From an uncultured Tenacibaculum sp. (GTDB taxonomy: Bacteria; Bacteroidota; Bacteroidia; Flavobacteriales; Flavobacteriaceae), in contig CANNGJ010000024.1 in NCBI GenBank assembly GCA_947504185.1, positions 1 through 41,954 on the forward strand: a stretch of 41,954 nucleotides of DNA, read 5' to 3'. A model generated the notes under the pieces. That model was given only the letters and a program-made list of their open reading frames with translations. It was not told the DNA's origin and ran no database searches. Positions 7,951 to 15,429 of the stretch are shown in pieces. Position 1 is the first letter of the stretch, and each line of letters opens with the position of its first letter. The translations under genes and the position numbers were made by a program.

Positions 7951-8769
7951 TTAATGTGAGATTTGATGTTTTATTATTTCAATTACTTTTTTTGACCAAA
8001 GCATTCTAAAATGTCCTGTAGCTTCTATTTCTACAAATTTTGAATTTTTAAATAATAAACTAACTGATTTAGTATCCTCAATAGGTAGCGTTTTATCATC
8101 TTTATCATGAATAAACGTAATGTCATTTACTGAAATATCCTCGATAACAGTACTAACTCCATATGATAGTGGGTCGAATTGCTTAGTTGTTTTTCTGATT
8201 TTATTTATTAGTAAATCAGTTGTTACACCTGTTAAACCAAATTGAGTAACTGCTAGCTCAATAAATTGAATAAATTTAAATGGTGTTGTTAAAACAATCA
8301 TTTGGTTTGCATTATACCTTAATGAAGCCATAGCTGAAAATGTGAGTACCGAACCCATTGAATGTGTAATAATTAAATCGAATTTATCTTTCGATAAAAA
8401 GAGCTTGACTAAATCAGCCATTTCAAAAAAACTCGTTTTTTTCTTTGTACTTGCTCCGTGACATGGGCCATCAAAACTAATAACACTATATCCTTTTTTT
8501 GTTAACTCAGGAATAATAGCTCCAAAGTTAGAAGCTCGCCCGCCCCAACCATGTACAACAAGGGCAGTCTTATTTCCATTTCCCCATTTATAGGTTTTAA
8601 TTTTGAATTCTTTAAATTTTATAGTCTTCTTCTCAGCTTTTTCTATTATTGACTTTTCAAATGGTCTTATCTTCTTATTTTTCGGTTTTGAGATATAATT
8701 AAAAACTAATTGAGCAGTTAGTTTTGGTGAAATAATTTGTGAAATTTTAAGTACTTTTTTTAAATTCAT
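7951..8769 (-). CDS. Alpha/beta hydrolase (esterase/lipase-like)
   Basis: Soluble serine hydrolase of about 272 residues; substrate not predictable. The oxyanion strand is VVHGWGGRASNF, followed by FDGPCHGAS. The nucleophile Ser is in THSMG (GxSxG-like with Thr first). The acid is in FIHDKDDKTLP and the catalytic His in EATGHFRML. I prefer the ATG at 8769 (MNLKKVLK) because the family usually opens this way. An in-frame ATG at 8796 would add MQDDTIACL. It lies 42 bases (or 15 with the longer start) after the Crp/Fnr gene, probably in one transcript with it, suggesting that the regulator controls this gene. Confidence 0.85.
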   Translation of the reverse strand: MNLKKVLKISQIISPKLTAQLVFNYISKPKNKKIRPFEKSIIEKAEKKTIKFKEFKIKTYKWGNGNKTALVVHGWGGRASNFGAIIPELTKKGYSVISFDGPCHGASTKKKTSFFEMADLVKLFLSKDKFDLIITHSMGSVLTFSAMASLRYNANQMIVLTTPFKFIQFIELAVTQFGLTGVTTDLLINKIRKTTKQFDPLSYGVSTVIEDISVNDITFIHDKDDKTLPIEDTKSVSLLFKNSKFVEIEATGHFRMLWSKKVIEIIKHQISH

Positions 8770-8811
8770 TAGACAAGCGATAGTATCATCTTGCAAATTT
8801 CTATCACTTTA

Positions 8812-9447
8812 CTATTTTTTATGTGACACATTTGTGTCAAAATTATATTGAATTATTTTTTTTCGAATTCTTGTTAATGTTTGTCTTGATACACCTAAGA
8901 AAGAAGAAAGATGTGTTATGGAAATACGATTTAGTAAATCTTTATTTTCCGAAATGAAGTTGGTATACCTTTGTTCGGCATTTTCAAACAAAAAACTATC
9001 AATTCTCTTTTGTCTTAACGTTAAATGCCTTTCTGCAATTAATCTTCCATGTCTTTCTGCATTTTTATAATTGGAATAGCATTCTTGTAGTGTAGCGAAT
9101 GATATATTTATTAATGTGCATGGTTCTAACGTTTCAATATAATATCTAGAAGGTTTTTGAGTTAAAAACGCACTATAATCTGTAACATAGTTATTCTCTT
9201 TATGAAAATTGATTGTGACTTCTTCTCCTTTTTGATTAATACAGAAACTTCGAAGTAATCCTTTATAGATAAAGCCTACATTTTCTTGAATATCACCAGC
9301 TTTTAAGAAGAATTTATTTGCTTTTAATTTCGTGACTTTAACTCTACTACACAGAAAATCTATTTCTTCAACACTTAAATTAGGACATATTCTAGTCATA
9401 GCGTTAGCATATGCTTGAACTGGTTTTGTAAATTTAGTAAGCTCCAT
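8812..9447 (-). CDS. Crp/Fnr-family transcriptional regulator
   Basis: The 211 residues have an N-terminal cyclic-nucleotide-binding-like beta-roll (about 30-130; KAGDIQENVGFIYKGLLRSF) and a C-terminal winged helix. The recognition region reads SITHLSSFLGVSRQTLTRIRKK (split here into SITHLSSFLGV and SRQTLTRIRKK). The Cys residues are not arranged as an Fnr iron-sulfur site, and the Arg-Ser phosphate cassette of true CRP is not evident, so the ligand is unknown. It is first of the three island genes. The ATG at 9447 lies only about 10 bases from the right palindromic element, so its promoter must overlap that element. Confidence 0.88.
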   Translation of the reverse strand: MELTKFTKPVQAYANAMTRICPNLSVEEIDFLCSRVKVTKLKANKFFLKAGDIQENVGFIYKGLLRSFCINQKGEEVTINFHKENNYVTDYSAFLTQKPSRYYIETLEPCTLINISFATLQECYSNYKNAERHGRLIAERHLTLRQKRIDSFLFENAEQRYTNFISENKDLLNRISITHLSSFLGVSRQTLTRIRKKIIQYNFDTNVSHKK

Positions 9448-9456
9448 TTTTCAAAT

Positions 9457-9515
9457 GTGTGGTAACTTTAATGATATGAGTTCGTTTCAATGACTTATAT
9501 CAGGAGTTAGCGAAG
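9457..9515. repeat. Right boundary palindrome of the island
   Basis: It opens with GTGTGGTAAC (9457-9466) and closes with GTTAGCGAAG (9506-9515). These are the exact reverse complements of the end boxes of the 7326-7467 element. Between them TGATATGAGT (9472-9481) pairs with ACTTATATCA (9493-9502), ten base pairs with one G-T. So the same kind of element appears twice, in inverted orientation and with different interiors. An alternative is an operator for the adjacent Crp/Fnr gene. Confidence 0.65.
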
Positions 9516-9591
9516 TTCGTGTTTTTTAGATCGAAAATCAAGAGTGAAAAAACTAATTTTTAATTATGGTGTTTTTGAAAATAATCTTAAT

Positions 9592-9599
9592 TATTTTTG
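9592..9599 (+). promoter_or_regulatory. Promoter -7 box, methyltransferase gene
   Basis: TATTTTTG matches the Bacteroidota TAnnTTTG consensus exactly and ends 4 bases before ATG 9604. No TTG lies at the usual distance; the nearest (9575-9577) is only 14 bases upstream. If used, the mRNA would be leaderless or nearly so. Confidence 0.4.
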
Positions 9600-9603
9600 C
9601 TCT

Positions 9604-10755
9604 ATGAATGAATTCCAACAATTAAGAGATACGCTAAGCCAAAGTGTTTTAGATAATAATTTTGTAAAACTTACTTTAAGTAAACCAACACGTAAGAGCG
9701 ATGGTTTACCAAATGTATATCTTCGTTTAGTAAAGATTAAAGGAACCGAAATGTTACAGTTTACCTATCATTATACTACGAATGATAAGGTTAAAAATTA
9801 TACGATTACTGATGCTTTAAATGAATTAGAAATCTTATTGATGGATAATTTTAGAGCTGCAACACTATTTACTTTAGCAAATGACTTATTGGTTTTTATT
9901 TCTAAAAAGAAAAAAGTTTCATACAGGCTAAATGCAGCTAGTTTTAAAAATAAACTACCAGAAACTCATGATAAACCAAAAGAACGTTTAGCAGAAGCTG
10001 GAGGTTATTTACAGCATCTAGGAATTACGGATAAAAATGGAAAAGTAATTCATAAAATGGCGGATAAATACCGTCAAATAAATAAGTATCTAGAGATTAT
10101 TGAAGGTTTATTAAAGTCAACCAAATTACCTAAACATATTAATATTGTGGATATGGGGTCAGGTAAAGGGTATTTAACCTTTGCTTTATACGATTATTTG
10201 GTAAATACTAAAAAATACAATGCTACTGTAACAGGAATTGAATTGCGTAAAGAATTAGTAGATTATTGTAATGATGTTGCTGAAAAATCTGATTTTAAAA
10301 AATTATCATTTGTAGCACAGCCAATTCAAGAATATGATAATAATAAGATTGATATTCTAATAGCCTTACATGCTTGTGATACTGCAACAGACGATGCTAT
10401 TTACAAAGGGTTATTAGCCAAAGCAGAATTAATTATTTGTGCACCTTGTTGTCATAAACAAATCCGTCAGCAAGTAAAAGGAAAAGAGCAGGAGAGCCCA
10501 CTTTTAAAATATGGTATCTTTAAAGAGCGTCAGTTTGAAATGGTTACGGATACCATTCGTGCGTTAATTCTAGAAAAGAATAATTACAACACTAAAGTTT
10601 TCGAATTTATTAGTAATGAGCATACCCGTAAAAATGTAATGTTAGTAGGTACTAAATCATCTAAAAAGAATGATGATATTAGAATAGAGAATAAAATATC
10701 TAGTTTAAAAGAAGCTTATTCGATAGACAATCATTATTTAGAAACTCTTTTATAA
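9604..10755 (+). CDS. SAM-dependent methyltransferase (Methyltransf_32 type)
   Basis: Class I methyltransferase of 383 residues. The SAM-binding motif is IVDMGSGKGYLTFALY (about 181-196). A later APCCHKQ (about 280-286) is typical of the Methyltransf_32/METTL25-like group. The substrate is unknown; an RNA or protein target is a guess. The N-terminal 150 residues (LTLSKPTRKSDGLPNVYLR) form a separate conserved domain. I chose ATG 9604 (MNEFQQLRD) because a perfect TAnnTTTG box lies at 9592-9599, between this start and the ATG at 9544. A transcript from that box could not include the longer frame. Confidence 0.85.
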   Translation: MNEFQQLRDTLSQSVLDNNFVKLTLSKPTRKSDGLPNVYLRLVKIKGTEMLQFTYHYTTNDKVKNYTITDALNELEILLMDNFRAATLFTLANDLLVFISKKKKVSYRLNAASFKNKLPETHDKPKERLAEAGGYLQHLGITDKNGKVIHKMADKYRQINKYLEIIEGLLKSTKLPKHINIVDMGSGKGYLTFALYDYLVNTKKYNATVTGIELRKELVDYCNDVAEKSDFKKLSFVAQPIQEYDNNKIDILIALHACDTATDDAIYKGLLAKAELIICAPCCHKQIRQQVKGKEQESPLLKYGIFKERQFEMVTDTIRALILEKNNYNTKVFEFISNEHTRKNVMLVGTKSSKKNDDIRIENKISSLKEAYSIDNHYLETLL

Positions 10756-10793
10756 AGTCTAAATAAGTTATTTATTATACTTATTTTAGATAA

Positions 10794-11378
10794 ATGAAAA
10801 GTGATATATCTATAGCTTTTAAAGATTTAAACTTGTCTGATGAAGACCTTAAGTTTTTGTCAAGTATTTTTAAAGAAGAGGTTTTTGATAAAGGAAGCTA
10901 TATATTAAGTGCGAACGAGCAGGTTAAACATCAATATTATGTGTTAAGTGGTTGTTTAAGAACCTTTTTTATAGATAAAAAAGGGAAAGAACATACTGTT
11001 CAATTTGCTATTAATGATTGGTGGATATCAGATTATATAAGTTATTTTTTAGAAGAGAAATCAACCTTAACTATTGAAGCGATTCAAAAATCAGTTCTAT
11101 TAAGAGTAGAAAAAAAAGATTTTGAAGAAGCTTTAACTAGAATTCCACAAATAGAACGTTTTATAAGAAAAAAGGTTGAACGTTTTATGGCAAAGTCTCA
11201 AAAAAGAACATTACAAGCCTTATCACAATCTTCAAAAGAACGTTACTTAAACTTTTCTAAAGCTTATCCTAATATAGATCAGCATGTAAAAAATTATCAT
11301 ATAGCCTCTTATTTAGGAATTGCATCACAGAGTTTAAGTAGGATAAGAAAAGAAATTATCAAAAAATCTGACTTATGA
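10794..11378 (+). CDS. Crp/Fnr-family transcriptional regulator
   Basis: 194 residues with an N-terminal cNMP-binding-like fold (about 20-115; VLSGCLRTFFIDKKGKEHTV) and a C-terminal helix-turn-helix (HIASYLGIASQSLSRIRKE, about 168-186). It is clearly related to the regulator at 8812-9447, but each keeps a distinct sequence, so they are not a recent duplication. The stop overlaps the DMT transporter start by 4 bases, so the two genes are co-translated and the transporter is the likely regulated target. The effector is unknown. Confidence 0.9.
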   Translation: MKSDISIAFKDLNLSDEDLKFLSSIFKEEVFDKGSYILSANEQVKHQYYVLSGCLRTFFIDKKGKEHTVQFAINDWWISDYISYFLEEKSTLTIEAIQKSVLLRVEKKDFEEALTRIPQIERFIRKKVERFMAKSQKRTLQALSQSSKERYLNFSKAYPNIDQHVKNYHIASYLGIASQSLSRIRKEIIKKSDL

Positions 11379-12298
11379 AAAACTCTAAGCTATTAATTAT
11401 AACTGCATTTTTTGCTATATATATAATATGGGGGTCAACCTATTTATTTAATAAAATAGCAGTTACTGAAATAGCTCCTTTATTTTTAGGATCCATTCGT
11501 TTTCTTACAGCAGGAGTATTAATTATGTTAATAGCTAAAATTATGAAACTGTCTGTAAAATTAACAAATAGTCAATTTATAAACTCAGTAATTGCAGCTT
11601 TTTTATTTTTAGTATATGGTAATGGAGTTTTTGTTTGGGCTTTAAAATATGTCGATAGTGGTTTTGCAGCACTTTTAGCTTCAACACAACCCTTGTTTGT
11701 ACTTTTTTTATTGCGCTTGTTAGATGGACAAAAAATGCAAAAAAAATCAATCATAGGAGTGTTACTTGGCATTTTTGGAATGTATTTATTAGTAAGTCAA
11801 AAAGAAATTTCAACTTCAGAAGGTAGTGTTTTAGGTATTTTTATGATTCTAAGCTGTGTGCTAAGTTGGAGTTATGGAAGTGTTTTTGTATCAAAAGCTG
11901 ATTTACCTAAAAATTACCTAGTAAGCACCGGTTATCAAATGTTAATAGCAGGGTTTTTATTAGGAATATCTAGTTTAATATTTAAAGAAACATGGATTTC
12001 TCCATTAAGTTGGTCAAATAAAACACAGCTTTCAGTAGTAGTTCTAATAATTTTTGGAGGTATTGTTGCTTTTACAGCGTTTAACTATTTACTTAAAGTA
12101 GTTTCTCCTGAAAAAGTAGCTACATCTGCTTATGTAAATCCTGTAATAGCTCTAGTATTAGGATGGTATTTGTTAGATGAACAGCTTACAAAGCAATCGA
12201 TAATAGCTTCAATTATTCTTTTAACTGGTGTTTATTTTATTACTTCAAGAAAAAAAATAGCAAAAATAAAAGTTACCACCAAATCACAAAAAATTTAA
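11375..12298 (+). CDS. EamA/DMT-family transporter
   Basis: Inner-membrane drug/metabolite transporter of 307 residues with about ten helices in two EamA repeats. Diagnostic segments are IIWGSTYLFNKIAV near the N terminus, GNGVFVWALKYVDSGFAALLAS, and the second-half YLLKVVSPEKVATSAYVNPVIALVLGW. Probably a metabolite or amino-acid exporter; the substrate cannot be read from sequence. It overlaps the upstream Crp/Fnr gene by 4 bases. The 3' end overlaps the convergent DUF1853 gene by 26 bases, with no obvious terminator between them. Confidence 0.9.
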   Translation: MKNSKLLIITAFFAIYIIWGSTYLFNKIAVTEIAPLFLGSIRFLTAGVLIMLIAKIMKLSVKLTNSQFINSVIAAFLFLVYGNGVFVWALKYVDSGFAALLASTQPLFVLFLLRLLDGQKMQKKSIIGVLLGIFGMYLLVSQKEISTSEGSVLGIFMILSCVLSWSYGSVFVSKADLPKNYLVSTGYQMLIAGFLLGISSLIFKETWISPLSWSNKTQLSVVVLIIFGGIVAFTAFNYLLKVVSPEKVATSAYVNPVIALVLGWYLLDEQLTKQSIIASIILLTGVYFITSRKKIAKIKVTTKSQKI

Positions 12299-13088
12299 AA
12301 AGCTCTCCGTTTGACTTTTTTAACCAACAAAGTGGTGTGTTTTTCTCTTCTATATAGATTTCTAATCTATTAGAGTATTCTTCAAAATTTAACCAAGTAA
12401 TATTTGTGTGGGGTTTAACAAGCCAATTATGTTTATTTGGAATGTGAAATTTACAATCTTTAAATTGATTTAGCTCTTTTGTGTTTATGTAAAACCCATA
12501 AATACAATCATTATTTATTAAATCAAATTCTTTTTTAAAGTCGCATAGAGGAACAAATAGTTGTGCTTTAAAATATATTTGTTGTTCAATTTTTTCTGAA
12601 GCTAAATTTAGTTTTTCTAAATAAGGTTTACATTGATTAGAATAGAGTAGTGGTAATTGTTTATCCTTTAGCTTAGTTATTTTTTGAACAAGAGAATCTT
12701 TTCTGTTTGGTCCAATCCAGTGTTCAATTTCTGAACTTCCAATAGTTTTATCGTACAGATAAAATTTATAAATAATTTCTAAGTGAATTGGTTTATCATT
12801 TTTTAATAATAAGCAATCCAATTCACCAAGAGTCCTTTTTTCTTCTTGAATTTGAATATTTTCTAAAAGGATTTTGATAGATGAGTCTTGTTGTAACTCA
12901 AAAGAAACAAAACGTTCTACTAATTTTCCTAAACGTAGTTTTTGTAAAATTACATTAGAAAAAGAAGTGCTTTTTATTGACTTTTTTTCAAATTGAAACA
13001 AATCTAAAACACCTTTTCCATGCCATAGAAAAGGTGTTTTTAAAAATCCTTCGTATTGAAGTTGTATATCTTTTGGGTTTTTATTCAT
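12273..13088 (-). CDS. DUF1853 family protein, PD-(D/E)XK-like
   Basis: 271 residues from ATG 13088 (MNKNPKDIQLQYEGF); three more N-terminal residues are possible. The N-terminal segment TPFLWHGKGVLDLFQ and the later RTLGELDCLLL, HLEIIYKFYLYD and EHWIGPNRKDSL are DUF1853 hallmarks. The Glu-Leu-Asp and Leu-Glu-Ile-x-x-Lys arrangement resembles a PD-(D/E)XK nuclease core (acid, then ExK). This suggests a metal-dependent nucleic-acid enzyme, but no activity is established. It lies at the end of the long minus-strand run, next to ompH, and converges on the DMT transporter. Confidence 0.8.
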   Translation of the reverse strand: MNKNPKDIQLQYEGFLKTPFLWHGKGVLDLFQFEKKSIKSTSFSNVILQKLRLGKLVERFVSFELQQDSSIKILLENIQIQEEKRTLGELDCLLLKNDKPIHLEIIYKFYLYDKTIGSSEIEHWIGPNRKDSLVQKITKLKDKQLPLLYSNQCKPYLEKLNLASEKIEQQIYFKAQLFVPLCDFKKEFDLINNDCIYGFYINTKELNQFKDCKFHIPNKHNWLVKPHTNITWLNFEEYSNRLEIYIEEKNTPLCWLKKSNGELFKFFVIWW

Positions 13089-13097
13089 TAAAGACAA

Positions 13098-13601
13098 TTA
13101 TTCTTTTATGCCTAATTTATCTAAAACTAATTGAGTAATATCAAACTTTTCATCTATATAACCAAACTGATTTCCGTTTGTTGTTAAAACTTGAGTATAA
13201 CCATTCGCTTTTGCAACTTCAGCAATTACTTCACTTAGTTTTTTATATAAAGGGCGCATATTTTCATCTCGCTGTAATTGCATCATTCTTGTTCCGTTTT
13301 GACGAAACTTCCCCATTTCTTGCTCTAAAGCCCCTAATTCTTGGATTTTAGTTTTCTTATCAGCATCAGTTAATGTTTTCTCAATACCTTTATACGCTTC
13401 TATTTTAGCTTGGTATTCTTTAGCTTTTATTTGAAAAGTAGAATCTAATTTTTTACCATAGTTTTCAACTCTACGTAAAACATTTTTCATTTGCGGCATC
13501 TTACCAATGATTAAATCACTATTTACAGTTCCTAATTTAGTTTGAGAGAAAGTAATAGTTGATAAAAGTATTACAGCTAAAAATAAAATTTTTGATTTCA
13601 T
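13098..13601 (-). CDS. OmpH/Skp-family periplasmic chaperone
   Basis: 167 residues from ATG 13601, which begins a clear signal peptide (MKSKILFLAVILLSTITFSQ). A longer start at 13625 would place eight charged residues before it. The mature part has TKLGTVNSDLIIGKMPQM, the conserved OmpH opening. A long alpha-helical coiled-coil follows (about 40-130), then the C-terminal VLTTNGNQFGYIDEKFDITQLV. The Skp/OmpH family holds outer-membrane proteins soluble on the way to the BAM complex. It ends 9 bases before the DUF1853 start. Confidence 0.88.
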   Translation of the reverse strand: MKSKILFLAVILLSTITFSQTKLGTVNSDLIIGKMPQMKNVLRRVENYGKKLDSTFQIKAKEYQAKIEAYKGIEKTLTDADKKTKIQELGALEQEMGKFRQNGTRMMQLQRDENMRPLYKKLSEVIAEVAKANGYTQVLTTNGNQFGYIDEKFDITQLVLDKLGIKE

Positions 13602-13622
13602 GTTTTTTTGATTGTTTTGTCG

Positions 13623-13630
13623 CAAATATA
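13623..13630 (-). promoter_or_regulatory. Promoter -7 box for ompH
   Basis: On the minus strand this reads TATATTTG, an exact TAnnTTTG match 22 bases upstream of the ompH start at 13601. No TTG is seen at the expected upstream distance. It supports the shorter ompH start and an internal promoter within the run. Confidence 0.45.
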
Positions 13631-13663
13631 TAAAAGTGAGTAATCTAAGTTCTTTAAAATTCG

Positions 13664-14566
13664 TTAAAATTTAGTTTCTATCGTTTTAATGATGTTTTGA
13701 ACATCCTCTTTAAAATCAAACCAAAGAATGTTTTTATCTTTTCTAAACCAAGTACCTTGTCGTTTTGCAAAACGACGAGTATTTTTCTTAATTTCTTCAA
13801 TAGTAAGTTCTTTTGTGAAATTACCATCAAAATATTCGAATAATTCTCTGTAACCTACTGTTTGTAATGCGTTAAGTACTTTATGAGCTTCTAATTCTTT
13901 TGCTTCTTCAATTAAACCGTTGTTAATCATAATATCAACACGACGGTTTATACGATCGTACATAAGTTCTCTATCTGCAGTTAATCCGATTTTTATGGAG
14001 TTAAAATTACGTGGAGTTTTAGGTTTGTTTTTATACGACGCATAAGTATTACCAGTACCAATACAGATTTCTAGTGCCCTAATTAATCGATGAGGATTAT
14101 CAATAGCTATTGAATTATAAGTTTCAATATCTAATTTTTTTAATTCCTCTTGAAGATATTTTATTCCTCTTTCTTCCAGCTCTAAATTCAGTTTTTCTCT
14201 AATACTAGCATCGATTTCAGGAAAATAATCTAAGCCTTTTAAAACTGCATCAACATATAATCCGCTACCACCAACCATTATTTGAATTGGATTTTTCTCA
14301 AATAATTCATCTAATGTTGATAAAGCATCTTTTTCAAATTGTCCAACAGAGTAATCATCAAAAACACTTCTATTTTGAATAAAATGATGTGGTGCAGCAG
14401 CTAATTCATCAGCATCTGGAACAGCTGTCCCAATACTCATTTCTTTATAAAACTGACGAGAATCACAAGAAATAATATCGCAACCAAAATGTTGAGCTAG
14501 TTTAATACTTAAGGTAGTTTTTCCGATAGCAGTAGCGCCAACAATGGTAATTAATGTGTTTTTCAT
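13664..14566 (-). CDS. miaA: tRNA dimethylallyltransferase
   Basis: Adds a dimethylallyl group to A37 of tRNAs reading UNN codons, the first step to ms2i6A. The 300 residues carry the P-loop GATAIGKT (10-17), DSRQFYKEMSIGTAVP (35-50), the prenyl-donor region GGSGLYVDAVLKG (about 109-121) and the C-terminal RRFAKRQGTWFRKD used in tRNA recognition. Length matches the family. The stop codon of the upstream channel gene directly abuts its start, so both are likely on one mRNA. Confidence 0.97.
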   Translation of the reverse strand: MKNTLITIVGATAIGKTTLSIKLAQHFGCDIISCDSRQFYKEMSIGTAVPDADELAAAPHHFIQNRSVFDDYSVGQFEKDALSTLDELFEKNPIQIMVGGSGLYVDAVLKGLDYFPEIDASIREKLNLELEERGIKYLQEELKKLDIETYNSIAIDNPHRLIRALEICIGTGNTYASYKNKPKTPRNFNSIKIGLTADRELMYDRINRRVDIMINNGLIEEAKELEAHKVLNALQTVGYRELFEYFDGNFTKELTIEEIKKNTRRFAKRQGTWFRKDKNILWFDFKEDVQNIIKTIETKF

Positions 14567-15385
14567 TTAGTCGTGTAATTTACTACCACAATGATTACAA
14601 AAATTAGCATCATCATCATGCCCTTCATAAGAGCAATTAGGACAAGCTTGAGTATTTAAATCAACCTCATTAACCTTTACCATTTCCGAACTTACAATAC
14701 CTGTAGGAACTGCAATGATACCGTAACCCAAAATCATAATAATACTAGCTACAAACTGACCGAATGGAGTATGAGGAGCAATATCACCATAACCAACTGT
14801 AGTTAGTGTTACGATTGCCCAATAAACACTTCTAGGGATACTTGTGAATCCGTTTTCACCACCTTCTATCAAATACATTACTGTTCCTAAAATTATGCAC
14901 AGAATAAATACGAAAAATAAGAATACTGCAATTTTAGCTTTGCTAGCTCTTAAGGCTTTCATAAAATTATTAGACTCACCAACAAAACGAGCTAATTTTA
15001 AGATTCTAAAAACTCGTAATAATCGTAAGGCTCTTAAGGCTACCAAACTATGCGTTCCAGTAAAGAAAATTGCCAAATATTTAGGAAGCGTAGAAAGTAA
15101 ATCAATAACTCCGTAAAAGCTAAAAATATATTTGGTAGATTTTTTAATTGATATGATTCTAACTATATATTCTATCGTAAAAAGGATGGTAATTATCCAT
15201 TCAGAAATATTTAAAAGTTGACCATGCTTTTGATTGATACTATCCACACTCTCAAGCATTACTAATATAATACTAGCAATAATAGCAATTAACAAAACGA
15301 TATCAAACAACTTTCCTGCTTGAGTATCAGCCTCGTATATTACTTCGTGAAGTTTTTCTTTCCAGTTTTTGGTGTCTTTTTTCAA
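14567..15385 (-). CDS. Voltage-gated ion channel with C-terminal zinc ribbon
   Basis: Inner-membrane six-helix cation channel of 272 residues. S1-S3 lie at about 26-105. S4 carries regularly spaced arginines in RALRLLRVFRILKLARF (118-134). The pore helix and selectivity filter TTVGYGD (195-201) predict potassium selectivity. After S6 (about 208-232) the cytosolic tail is not a long RCK domain but a short zinc ribbon with Cys248, Cys251, Cys263 and Cys266 (CPNC...CNHC). Zinc or redox sensing by this tail is possible but unproven. It is followed without a gap by miaA. Confidence 0.92.
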   Translation of the reverse strand: MKKDTKNWKEKLHEVIYEADTQAGKLFDIVLLIAIIASIILVMLESVDSINQKHGQLLNISEWIITILFTIEYIVRIISIKKSTKYIFSFYGVIDLLSTLPKYLAIFFTGTHSLVALRALRLLRVFRILKLARFVGESNNFMKALRASKAKIAVFLFFVFILCIILGTVMYLIEGGENGFTSIPRSVYWAIVTLTTVGYGDIAPHTPFGQFVASIIMILGYGIIAVPTGIVSSEMVKVNEVDLNTQACPNCSYEGHDDDANFCNHCGSKLHD

Positions 15386-15429
15386 AAGAAAAAGTTTGAT
15401 TTAATAAAAAATGAATGATTAAAACAATA

